A DNA stretch of 64,000 bases, from assembly GCF_020921035.1 (NCBI RefSeq), contig NC_063155.1, forward strand, positions 22,127,294 to 22,191,293. The letters are read 5' to 3'. The position numbers were made by a program, and so were the translations under genes. Positions 49,911 to 62,477 of the stretch are shown in pieces. Source of the DNA: Rhodamnia argentea (taxonomy: Eukaryota > Streptophyta > Magnoliopsida > Myrtales > Myrtaceae). The notes under the pieces were generated by a model, which had not been told where the DNA came from, made no database searches, and worked only from the letters and a program-made list of their open reading frames with translations. Numbering within the stretch: position 1 is the first letter of the stretch; the number at the start of each line of letters is the position of its first letter.

Positions 49911-51003
49911 TTCCACCCCGGAAATTATGAAGTCTGATAATTTGTTCTGTACCTGAAATTACTTCCTTGTAAAATTCACTCCCTTCGTCACGTTTGTTGA
50001 CCTTTCTGTCAATGGAATGCCAATCGAGCGCACCATTTTCGAAGTCTAGAGAAAGCGTCGATACCTTCTAACATGTTTTCTTGCTCGTGCCTATATTAAC
50101 GTGAGAGAAAGCGAGGTCAACATCGGGCTTCCATCTCAGTAAGCGTCATTATGGATTTGAGTCGAGTCAAGGCAAAACTCATTTAGTCTTTAGACCGCCC
50201 CACGGACCTCTTTCCCTAATAATTCCTCGATTGCAATACGATAGGAAGACTATAGTTGAAAAATGAGACTAATCGAATGACTATTACTTCCTTTTCGACG
50301 TCACCAACTTGCCCGGGCCCACGAAGATATTACTAATGGATGTAAATTACCAATAGGTTTTCAAGTTTATCAACTTTAAATGGTTTAAATTAGTTTAAAG
50401 TGACTACTAAACTCGTAAAAAATGCAAATTACCTATGGGAAGCGAACTGACATTTTGAATAAAGAAAGTCATTAAAACCTTTTACTTCTCATTTGCAAAA
50501 TTACCAACAATAAACTGTAGTTAAAAAGTTTCTAATATCTAATAGTTGTAAGGTATTGTCAAACTTGGAAAGTTACCAAAGTAATAGAGACATTCTAGTT
50601 AGGTAATATATCGGGAGAAGTAGAAAGAAGATGGCCCTTTCCCATAGTTAGAACTTGCATCTCACCCGAAGCAAGGAAAAATATTTTGGGTATGTCGTGA
50701 ATGAATGTCTTTATAAGCGATTGCAGGTCACAGACAGAATGTACATAGAAGCCAACATGCATGCCGCCACACCCCTACTGCATGCGAGCACTGGCGTTGA
50801 TGATGAAGCATTCATATAATTTGTGAATGATACATCTTGGATCTTCATTTGTATCAAAGATTAAATGCTCCACAATGTCGGAAGACATTAACAGTACATG
50901 CCTTATACGAGGCGTCCAGTTGAACACAATTTTTTCTGGGACATCAATGGAGGTCTTTCAGGATTCACATTCGCCAATCGATGGGATTGGCTTGCCACGG
51001 AGA
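49911..51003. other. Intergenic space between convergent KIN12E and GCP5
   Basis: It contains the kinesin 3' untranslated region, about 0.4 kb of AT-rich DNA with small 'aaattacc' repeats, and the GCP5 3' flank. No gene or structured RNA is recognised. Confidence 0.5.
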
Positions 51004-54000
51004 TCACCATAAGAAAGCATCTTGAGTAATTGAGTTCGTGAAATAGCCATTGAAATTAAGATAGCTCCATAACTTAGAGAGCCCGAATTTCCCGTGTTTG
51101 GCAGACCTAAGATATATAAGGTGTAATTCCTTCAGGTTTTTCTCAAAATTTTCCTTCGTAGCACGCACCTGTAAAAGCAAACACCCGGGAAAAGGTGAAA
51201 ACATAATCAACAAACAAAATCATCTAAAATTCATCATCAAAGACAAGGATTCTCATATTCATAGAGATTACATTCAAGAGCACAGATGCAGGATCCTTTT
51301 CTTGCTTGGTACACACATGAGAGGACCTTATAGAGGGAAACTAGGAGGAATACTTTCAACTAACAGTGAGCATTACCTGGGAAAAATTAATGATAGGTTG
51401 TTTGACTGATAGGTCTCCTTGTCCTCCTATACTCCATGCACCCCCGTATAAGGTACCACGGAAGTCCACGGCACACTGTAAAATATTTTGTATTATGCCA
51501 CCAATTTCCTGTGTCTCTTCGGACAGAAGACAGCTGAAGAAAGATCACATTCATCTTTATGATTAGAATATATAGTCACATCTTCCCATGGCTACCACTG
51601 TAGATATTTGATTCTTTTTCTTTGGTCGAAAGATAGTTGCAGTTGGACAGGATAAAAAAAAAAGAGATAAACGAGGAAGAGAGCTGTTGTGAATCAGTAG
51701 AACATGAATCGATCTCGCCATTTCAACTGCCATTATAGCTGGGCATCAACCACTAAGTTAACTCAGTAATTTCCCTTTCATTCAATTAAACATCAGTGGC
51801 CAAATTGTATCCCAGGTGGATAAAACAACTAAACATCGCTTTGAACCTAGTGATATTGCCGCAAATTTTGGGCAGTCTGGTTACTGCTTGTAAGCTAAGC
51901 AAAAAGAAACCAAGTCAAGTATTTGTATTCTATTCCCGTCCTAAACCCAGCGAGGTTCAACTGTCATGCAAGGAATGAGGTAAAAAATGACCAATTACGA
52001 CGATCTTTCTGAAGTAAAAGTCTAAAAACTTCGAACCAAAGTGAAATGCAAACTCACATGTCAAGTGATTCGGCAAGATATTCCATATGCACTGACTCGA
52101 GATCCATCATATCTTTGACCTACGTCAACCATGGGAAATTTCAAGCTAACGAAAAGAATATAGTAGGAAGTAATTTCGGAGAAAGAGGCAGAAAAAGCAA
52201 AAATGCATGTTCATTGATTTTAGCATGGGTAATCTACATGACAAAGATGCATGATGCATGCCCAGCAACCCTTCCATGGACAGCTCAGTTTCTGCAAGTC
52301 ATAAAACATCAAGACGATTGATGATATAAGGGAAATAAGACAACACATCCACTAAAAGGATAGATGCCTTTGCAAATCTCTCACAAAAGCTTAGTGAAAA
52401 TTAAAGCTAACAGCCTAACATACAGTAAGCAATTTAAACGCAAACACGGGTACAATGAAGTAAGCAGCTGCAGGTCCAGGCTACAAAACATCACTGCTAA
52501 TCTTTCTCTCTCAAAGAGGAGAAAGACTATTGCAACACACAAGAACACTTTCTCACGCCTCACATCAAGAATTTCCCTAGTGCTCTCAGTTTCTATTATC
52601 TGATATCTATTATAAAAGAGAAATTAAATTCCGCCACCCAGCCATGATTTAAAAGTGTATGGGAATTATTTAGAAAAAGATTGGAAAGAAACATGCCAAA
52701 AAATAAAAGCATAAATATTAGTTGGGCTGCACAAGCAAACTTCAGCATAGGATCCTCATCCACCAGCTGGACAGAGAAATGAAGAACTAAAACTTATTTC
52801 TCAGAAATTTACAGCCAGAAATGCACTTCTTGTAATATTTGAGAGAACCTTATGTTGAAGGGAATGGAGAAAACCAGACCACGAAACATGAGATAACTGG
52901 GACTGCACATATTGTTGTAACATGGATACGAAATGATTCAACTGGTGCCTGATATCACAGAGAGAAGAAAACTTCCTTTATGAGTTTCAAACAGAACTTC
53001 CACAACATGAGAGAGATACTATCAAATAGAAAACGGTGCCACTAATAGACCCCTGAACAAAAATTAACAAGCGAGAGATCTAAATTTGCAATCATTGCAA
53101 TTAGAAAGTCCAAGATGCTAAACTCTCAATACATGAACAGATATATCATCATGCATCATCTGCTATCATGAAATATTTCCTCAATTGTCAGTCTCAATGA
53201 ATTATGATAACGGTTGAATATGATTACCTAAAGATCAGAAACGAGGTCTTGTGTAAGCTCAGGAGTAAATGCCGTAAAACAGCATTTGTTTTTCCGGACG
53301 GACATAAAACAAAGAAATAACCAGTATTCAAATGTCTTTCCAGCATCTACAAGGAGAGTGGAGCTATCTTAAGCATTAATCAACCATGACAGGAGGATGC
53401 AGAGTTAGAAACCCATGGTGCTTAATTTCCACCAGAATGCCAAATCAGACCATTCACAGAGGTAATAGACCTTGGAATCAAACTCAATGAATTGGCCTCG
53501 AAGCCTCTATCTCACTGAGCATACTTACTAAAGCCACCCATGGTATTACTTAAATTTTAATTTTCTTGGCCTCGAAAATAGGTGTCATTGAAAACCTACT
53601 AAACTTATCAGATGGGAAAAAGGAGAACAAACAGAGAAATTTTTCATGCCTATTAAAACCCCCTTCAAGTAGAAGATCCAAAATCATGTAGAAATGAACC
53701 TTAAAAGGCAAATCAACTTCCTGCTATCCTGAGACGGCACTATGCCTGTTAAACGATACAATTAATGGTGCAGTATCTTTTCCATGGGCTTCCGAGACTA
53801 ACAGAAGACTATTTTCAACTTAATCCTTACGTGCATCTGAAAGAAACGCATAAAATCAGTGAAGCTGAGTAGCTTAATTTGTTTTGATTAAGATAAAAGA
53901 AACTCATCAACAGTAACAGGCAGTCAGTGCATCAGTTTTCTTACAAGGAACTTCCAAGAGCCCTTAGTGTTTCATTTGCTCTAAATCTTCAGAAAATTGA

Positions 54001-57000
54001 AAATAGTGGAAGACATATGCCAGAGGGCATGTAGGAAAATCTTTTGCTCAGCTGGCTAAACACAACACCTTGGCAAACTGATCGCACTAAAAGATGTAAA
54101 TAAAAACAGCGCAGGTTACCTCATATTCATCAAGCTAGTAAAACAATTAACTTGCCCAGCTTGCAGTTCACATTTCCCGCTTTGACTAATATGCTTTGCA
54201 CCCTGTCAAAATTTCAAAAACAAATCATACAGAGTGATCGTCACAAAATATCTAATTTCTAGAACCTTTAACAATCATATCTTTGACTTTAGCAACAAGA
54301 ACGACCATCACAAAAACTTGAACTGCTTCTGTTACCTCCATTAAAACTAATTAGCTCCTTTTTCAATATCGTTGCATATCAATTTTGGAGTACGGAAGAA
54401 AATTTTTGAGAGTTTGAACAAATAATAGGAATAAACTTTGAGAAGTAAATTTCCTTACCAAAAAAAAAAACTTTGGTAAAGGGCAGACAAGAAATGAATT
54501 GCATATCATTAAAATATATAGCTGCATTGCATATTACAAAGTTGATCAACAAGGCACCTTTATGAGCTTCCAGCTATTTCAAAAATTCTACTTACAATTG
54601 GAAGCACAGGAAAAAGAATAGTGCAAAAGGCCAAAATCTAGACCAAAACAACAATATTATCAGTTAACCGTATGAGAGGCAGGTCAATTCTCCTAGACCT
54701 ACATAGCCAAAAAAAATGATCCTCCTAGAACAGTTTTTTCTGCCTAAAGCTCAACCAATCAACAGTTCAGTTTGTGAATTATTGAACATGTACTGAAGTG
54801 TCAGTTGCATTTCCATGAATACAGCAGAAGAAGCACTCAGTACAAGCTTTTACACGTGGAAAAAAAAACTCAAAACACATAAGAGAGCCAGAGCCAAGAA
54901 CAAATACCTTCAACAAACACCATACATTACTTAATGAGAATGCAGCAAGCTTCACTTTTATCAGAAAATTGAATATCTGAGCATATATGTTCAGTGCAGC
55001 AGGAGTCAAAATAATGCTGACTGGCCAATCCACACGATATCCTAATCCCAAAAAGTCAAAAGAATGGACTCCTGTGATAGTTGATAGTCCAAGGTTAGTC
55101 AAGTTTCACAAAGGTAGTTTACTGCATCCAGATGAAAGCACAGAAAAGTACACTGTCGATGAAAAAGGAATGAATTGCTTATAAAATACAACAAAAAGAT
55201 ACCAATTGCAGTTGACTGAGGCAATCTGTCATTTTCCGTAGTGTAAACGAATAACCTATCTTTATTGCTGTCTTCTTCACATGAAGACCTCTGAATTGAC
55301 ATCTCAAGAAGCTCTTGAACATCTGAAACACTTTGATCTATGCCTGTAGAGAACTGCTTCTGCAGTCAAAACAAAACAAAGAAATTGAATAAGAGAAACT
55401 AAAAAAAACTCATCAGCAGAGAAAAACCATATTATCGTTCAATTTTTCAGAAAGAAGTACATGCTGCCAAAGTGACATGATGAAAAGATCTGCCCAATCT
55501 GCTCTTTCCATGAAATGATAGCGTCGTAAAGAAAGCAAATGTTCACGCAAGTCAAAACCTTCTTCAAGCAACTTGATTGTTAATCTGCTGACATACCTGT
55601 ATCTAAAATCATTGAGGAAAGCAGAATCCACATGCAAACCAGAACAATCAAGAAAATATGGAATTTTCCAGGTTTTCACTTCCATGTACCAGGGAAAAAA
55701 CTGTGTGCCCGCAATTAAGATTGACGAGAACCGTATTATGTTACTACAAAATATAAATCAAAATGTGGTGAAAATATGCCACACTACTGCCTCAACTTTC
55801 TCCAAACCGATGACTCCTACTACTTTCCACAGGATCACGTCAAACTTACGTTCTGGTCATTTGGTGGATTCTACCAATAAAAATTATCTAAAATCACTCG
55901 CAAAGAGTTCCGACAAGGGATCAGGTATCTATTATCTATTAAATAGATCATCAATTTATATCAAACATCCAGGCAAATTTAAAGTTTTTTACACAAAATA
56001 TCAAATTCCAGGGAACTTAAAACATAACACAACTGCACAAATTAAGATGTGCTCAAATGGTGAGAAAGTAGGTGACTAGTGAGCACATTTACCATGAAAT
56101 GAAAACTCTGGATAGTTGGAAACTCAAAACAAGGAGAAATCAACATCTCTTAGTAAGCATGGAAAAAAGGATACTGGAGCAAGATTTCCTGCAATATGCA
56201 TTTTTCAATGACTATATCAAGTGGTATTTTGAAATTGGCAGACAAATGTTCTCCTTGGTCTCTGACACCAGTAATGCTGTTGTTTCTGCAACTGCCCAGC
56301 ATAGTCTCCCAACTGCTTCCACCCGAAACATTCGTCAAAACTGCATGATGATATTGGCCCTTTGAACCCAGAGGTGAGGATATGCATGACCCTTTCTTAT
56401 TAGCACTGACTAAGCTATCAAGACCATGCTCTTCTTCACCACGGCGATGCTTCTTAATAACAATTGTCGAAGCACTAGAATTCCCGAAGAATGGTCGCTC
56501 AGAACCACGTTGATACCTAGAAATGGTGTCTAACTTCTCAAGACATAGTTTAAAAGGGTCTTCTACTGAAGTGAAGTCAAAGCAAGGCAATGATTGTCCA
56601 CCGTATATGCTGTCCTTCACTCCAGAATTATTTTTGAAGGGAGTATGGGTGATGTTGGTCAGCACAGGATTCATGCTGAGAAAATTACGGTGATGGATAA
56701 CATCTAAAGGCTGCAACATCCACAGTATGGAAGAAGAATGAGTCCCAATGCCATTCTCTTCCATGCATAAGGTTCTGTCAGTTAAAACAGTGCTGGTGGC
56801 AGTGTTTCCTCTGAAAAATGGCAGAACTTCTGCAAATTCCAACCTTCTTTTGCTTAAACCTCCAAAACAGCCTGGTGTGCTTAATCTATGCTCCTCTGAA
56901 TATCCTTGATGAATGACACTAGGATCCTCTAAAAGGCCACTAACTGAAAAACCACCCTCAGGTGGAGAATTTGTGATCTGATCTGTAGATAATTTTGATC

Positions 57001-58232
57001 GATCAGGGTCCCCAAACTCAACACGATGCGATTTACTAATTGAAGAGACAACACCCAATGGCAGATCTGCTTCTTGAAAATCTCCTTTCAAATCAATCTT
57101 CTTATCGTTAGGATCTTTTTTTTCCCGCAATGAACTAGCAGTTAGAGTACTTGACAGGAATCTTAGAGCAGAAAAGTATTTTTGTTCGGAATGAGATGCA
57201 TTATTTGGCTGTTCAATCAGCTCCTCACTATCAGACATCTCTTCCAAGCTATCTGAAGATAAGCAATCAGGTGACTCACATACCTCCTCATCGTAATTGT
57301 TATGGCGAGTAACTCTGCAAGGAGAAGTAAGCACAATAAAATAAATATAACATTTGAATGAAAAACAGATACGAAAAAGAACTAGAAGCCGAAGAACCAA
57401 AAAAGGAAGAGTGGATTCCAGAATTTACTTTCAAACCAAATGAGAAATTGTGTTCATGGTTATCTCATAGCAAGTGTAAATATTCTAGGATCTCCACGGG
57501 AGAGGAAGAGAGAAAATACCCAAAAGCTGTAATTTTACTCAATAACTTAATGAAAGAGTACATAAGATGACTCTATATAGAGCATGAGAGACACCAACAA
57601 AGTCCTAATTTCCATATTTATTACCACCTACTAACTACTGGCTAATGTCTACGTGGCAGTAAAATGAAAACTCCAGAACCGAGTAAGGTTCTCAGCATGC
57701 CATGCAATCTCACAGCCTGGCTCTTGAAGAATCATCCAGCTATTTAGCCCCCACAGAACCATGAGAACTTTTTAGTGCCAGCATTCAGATGGATACACAC
57801 CCTTAAAACACAATCTCAGCTTGCTTGAGAGACATTAACATCCAAAGAAGCATATTTACTTTCATAAAGATTTAATTTTTATTAAGCTGGAGCTCAAGCT
57901 GACAGGTAAAGCTGCTGTGACGTTGGACTCCAATTGTCACTCCAGAAGGTACAAAGCAAATTGTATACTAATTTCAACGTACATGCTTTAAGAATTATTA
58001 TGGTACTCCACCAATGTTTATAAGCCAAAAAGCTTCTCTTCACCAATGTTTATAAGCGAAAGCCTTCTCTTCAAGAATTAATTTCAAGTTTATAAGTGAG
58101 AAGTTGGGCAAGAAGGAAAAAGCTGGAATTAACGGGCTTATATGTGTACGCTGGCCTTCCCTCACCCCCTCTTCCAAAGAAAGGCACAGAAGCACATGCG
58201 TGTGCCATAAAGCAACCATAGAGAGATCACAT

Positions 58233-58272
<40 letters not shown>

Positions 58273-61055
58273 CAGAGTCGATCCCTCTTCGACTGGTATG
58301 GCAGGAGCACCAAAGCTGTTGTTCAGCAACAATGAAGCAGCAGCATTTGAACTAGCCCAACTGCTCAAAGAGGCAAACGATATAGTGTTGAATGCAGCAA
58401 CCTGAAAAGGCCAAGCCAATATGCTTGAGATACATTGGGCTCGTTTCCAACATCTTAAACTTTTAAAGAAACTGATATGACACTCGCTCCAATGAAACAA
58501 AGCACCCAAACATTAATATCCATATCGACACTATGCAACAAGCAAAAGGATATAGTAGACAAGTTTTAAAGTTCAGCTTAACTGAGCTATCATGAAGTCA
58601 ATATACAAGCATGAAAATGGGTATACTTTGCTCGTAGCTTAACTGAGCTATCATCAGAAAACAACAATGACTGAGCAATTATACGAAAATGCTCAGATAG
58701 ACCACACATAAGTCAGTTACAAGGCTTTACCTGCTTATATCTGACTTGTAACTTTGTCAAGAGTTTCTCAAGTTTTTCATTCATCTCAATGTAATAATTG
58801 TTCCTCACATTCACAAGATCCTCTATGTTTTCTTTGTCAAAGGTCAGAGCAGAAGCGTGGGATGAATGGTTGCTCGAAAAATCTTTCCAATTGGGCAAAA
58901 ATTCCTCAATGGTGTAGCTTCCCGGAGAAACATAGTTACACAATTCAAATAGTTTCATTACAACTTGAAGCTGTTGCCCAGCTCGAACAAGTGGAACCAC
59001 TGATTTCCTCAGAAAATAAGGAACAGCAACTTTTTCTTGCACCTGTAGAGCACAGCTGTAAATCACTATCAATAGCCAGGAAGCACTAACCACAAAAGCG
59101 TACGAATCAATATTCGAATAAGTAGCCTTATAGATGCCATGGGTTTACCTGAATACATGACACATGAGTATTAGCAGCTTTACATGGTGGATGAAATGCA
59201 GGATCAGATACATATTCCACCAAAAACTCCTTGTATGGGTCATTAATTTCTGCTTGGTAAATCCATGATCTGACGAACCCAAGGAACGGAGCACAAGAAC
59301 GTACAAAAAGAAACTTAAGTAACATATTATGAGCAGGATCAGAAACCTACAAAGGAGAACCAATCTCTTAGATATTCTCACTAAAAGAAGCATAAGTACA
59401 ATATCAAAGATATTCTCACTAAAAGAAGCATAAGTACAATATCAAAGTGAGACTGAAAATTTCCAAAAAAAAAAAAATCTCATATTTTGGAGAACAGTGG
59501 ATTAGGTACTCCTCCTATATAACTTATTGCATATGATTGCATTGCCTGGTAATCGATAAACCTAAGGGAAGTGAAGCAGCAAAAAGAAAGCAACACTAAG
59601 AGGATCAACAAAGCATCAGTAAGAGAACAGGTACTCCCAGCAAGGATGAGAGAGCTTACAAACAATAGGGATCAGCTTATAGCAACTACATTCCAATGAG
59701 GAGATGATCATACAATCATTTAACAATTTCAAAACTGGATGAAATGGAATGGACAACAAATACAGGTGAAAACAAGGATTGAGGTTTATGACTAAGGATA
59801 ATGTAGCGAATGTTAGATTCTGTCACCATGAGCTAGAGAGAAATACAACAATATGTGTAATAATTGCATATTCAGGGAAAATGGAAGGAATAATAGGAAG
59901 TGCATATGTTTTCTTCTTGGCTACATCTTCCTATATCCACGGTTTCTGCTTTAGTATGGACCCTCGCAGCACTAAAAATACTTATCCTTGTTTATTGCTG
60001 GAGTCATTCAAAAGACCCTTAGTATGAGTGGTATGAGAAGATGATACAAGAGCAGTCGAACATCGGCATAATCATACCTGCAACTGTTCATACAAATAAG
60101 AAAGAAGATCACCACCTCTGGGGAAGTTGCGAAATTCTGCTGTTGTTTTAGTAAGTAGATCTTCAAGGGGCAATTCTGAGAAGCAAAGAGCAACATTGTC
60201 CAGCTTACATATATTTCCAAGAGCTTCTATCCTAGTCCTCAGTTCCTTTGTGTGAGAATGCACCTCCAATAGTGATATATCCAACAGCATGACATTTGTC
60301 AGACATCCAACTCCAGAAGATGCATCAGCAGGAAACTGATCATCCTCAGTTGACCGCCTCAAATGTATCGAGGCACCTAAAGTGCCCAAAGAGCACGTGT
60401 ATCCCTCTAAGACTTTTCCTAAGGCTACTGCAAATGCCTGATTAACAAGACTGCCCTGAAGATGCTCGTCGTTTTCAATGTTGATATGGCATTTATCTCG
60501 GCCCTCTGATTGTCCTTCCATTCCATGCCTAATTCTTGTCGGCCCAATATCCGGATGCAAATTTGCAAAATACTCCACAAACTTCCTGAGAAGCAAAACT
60601 AGACAGCCCGAATGACCAATGGATTTTAGAATCATCCCCAGAGAATGAGTGCTTGAAGTCCGGTTCCAGAGACTGGTAATCCGGTGGAAGGACCGGTCGG
60701 CTGGATCAGAACAAAAGGAAGCAGATAGTTTCTCAATACTGGTAACTGCTGATTGCACTCCTTGCAGTGCATTCATCGCCAGCCTCACCAAACTTGCCTC
60801 CTGTCGAAAAGGGTCTCAACAAAACGTTCTGAAGAACACACTTCAATTGAAAAAAGGGAAAAAGATCAGGACAGGTGAACTCACAGAGACAGCTTTGACA
60901 TCGAAGAGGCTCCGGCGAAGAGAGGGATCGCCGGCGCGAGGATGAATACTGTGCCCGTTTTGCGACGGGATGGATTCCCAAGTCCTCGGAGGAAGCCACG
61001 GATCTTCTACTTTGAGCTTCTCGTACAGCGAAGCCAAGCTCGCGTCCTCCGCCAT
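51004..61055 (-). CDS. GCP5: Gamma-tubulin complex component 5 (GCP5, Spc97/Spc98 family), 14 exons
   Basis: Exons on the minus strand: 61055-60885, 60800-60078, 59346-59149, 59042-58731, 58401-58274, 57314-56175, 55602-55461, 55359-55203, 55071-54908, 54202-54120, 52948-52849, 52119-52058, 51533-51377, 51168-51004. All introns are GT-AG and phases agree; 1233 aa by this model. Family features are the N-terminal MAEDASLASLYEKLKVEDPW; a GRIP1-type region (LLLRKFVEYFANL; KFLFVRSCAPFLGFVRSWIY); a large exon 6 (about 380 residues) that is Ser-rich and acidic; and the C-terminal gamma-tubulin-binding half (RLTIKLLEEGFDLREHLLS, RYHFMERADWADLFI, FDFLGLGYRVDWPVSIIL, LKELHLIYLRSAKHG). Several short exons (10-13) were placed by motif and phase. 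GCP5 is a subunit of the gamma-tubulin ring complex that nucleates microtubules. The start at 61055 is taken from similarity; an in-frame ATG at 61145 would add 30 unconserved-looking residues. Confidence 0.93.
58235..58269. repeat. (AG)n microsatellite at the 5' end of GCP5 intron 5
   Basis: About 17 AG units on the plus strand, (CT)n on the coding strand. They begin four to five bases after the GT donor of intron 5 (58273-58272). Confidence 0.9.
59370..59447. repeat. Perfect 38-bp tandem duplication in GCP5 intron 2
   Basis: GATATTCTCACTAAAAGAAG and the following 18 bases occur at 59371 and again, unchanged, at 59409. It lies just upstream (in gene direction) of the exon 3 acceptor at 59347. 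Confidence 0.9.
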
Positions 61056-62477
61056 TTCAAAAAGCCCGCCGCCAGCTGCAAGGCTCCGACGCCTGTGGAT
61101 CGGATGTCTTCCCTCAATCCGCGTCCAATTCGGCTGCGCGGACACTATCTTACATGCTTCTGGCCAGTGAGCGCCGCTTACTTCTCCGATGTCATGTTTG
61201 GATTGTACGAGAATGCAGGAAAAATTAAGGTCGATAGAGACGAAGAAATTGAGGAAGATGGAGGCAAAGTTTTTGAAAAAGAAGAGAGGTTTTGGGGCGA
61301 TGAACTTCGCAGTTTTTACTTTTTAGAGCCGCTGAATTAACCGGGAAAAATATTAAGTTGAATTAGAATGAGAAATTCGGGTAAAAGGGAAAAAAAGTAA
61401 AAGCAAAACGAAAGAAAAAGATATCTCATAGTTCCGGAGAATCTAAAATTCCACGTGGCAAGTGAAATTGAGAGCTATGCTTACTTCCGAAAATGTCATT
61501 AATTAAAAATATAATAAAATGATAAGTATTGTGGAAGTTCTAAAACTTATTAAGAAAGAGCAATTGAGTCCTAAAATTATCATAAAAATGTAACGAAATC
61601 ATAAAATTTGTCAGAAAATGCAATTGAGTCATAAAACTTTTGAAAAGTGCAATTAAGTCTTAAAATTTATCAAATTGATGAAATCAAGTCCTACTGTTAA
61701 TTGAACTTTTCGAAAGTTTTAAAACTCGATTGCACTTTCGTGACAAGTTTTAGGATTTGATTGCATTTTTTTGAAAATTTTAGAACTCAATTGCACTTTT
61801 GTGATAAGTTTTAAATTTTGATTGCATTTTTTTAAAATTTTTAGCAGTGCACTAAAAATATAGCACCGTTCCATGCACATCCATAAAATTGGGGGAAAAT
61901 GTGAGAAATCATCGCATCTTTCATTGAAATTTATACGTATCATGCCGTTGTAGTTAACAATTTTCATCTTTTTTGTGAGACTTTATTTTCTCTTTTTTGC
62001 ATATTTAAGTGAGTAGAAAAATTAAAACACTAATTGAAAGCATTAAGCAAAGGAGAATAATATGCCCTATAGTTCTTCTAAGATCAAATTGCTTCGGAGC
62101 TTCTTGCTGTCTCAGGAGTTGCTCCATGTTGCCTTGAGCTGTCTGAGGTTTCTGAGTTTCCGATAACTGGCATGGTCGGTTGAGTGCTCATCATTCATCA
62201 GTCGCTTACGGTAAATTTATGATCGAGCCGGCAATTCTACATTATGGTTTGCATCAAAAGATGTCCGGAGAACGATGAACAGTAACATCAGATGACTGTA
62301 GTTTGCATCTAAAAGGCTTATACAGAGAAATCCAATCAATGCCTGTGACAGAGTTCTAGAGTCCAAAGATGATCCTTTCAAGTATAACTGGTCAGCGATA
62401 CAGAGGCTTAACCGATATCTATGTCAGTCCGATGTCATAGAAGAAAATCATCGAGGAACTTCGCAAAACCGACAGCC
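61056..62477. other. GCP5 5' region, inverted AT-rich repeat, and DRB4-like 3' region
   Basis: The GCP5 leader and promoter (to about 61.4 kb) are followed by inverted AT-rich repeat DNA at 61.53-61.83 kb. The 3' flank of the dsRNA-binding protein gene follows. No other coding sequence is recognised. Confidence 0.5.
61530..61830. repeat. AT-rich inverted repeat with 'caattgagtcctaaaa' arms
   Basis: Left arm units (CAATTGAGTCCTAAAATT, CAATTGAGTCATAAAACTTT, CAATTAAGTCTTAAAATTT) are mirrored in the right arm as inverted units (AAACTCGATTGCACTTT, GAACTCAATTGCACTTTTG). The layout resembles the short TIR families elsewhere in the window. The exact ends are unclear. Confidence 0.6.
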
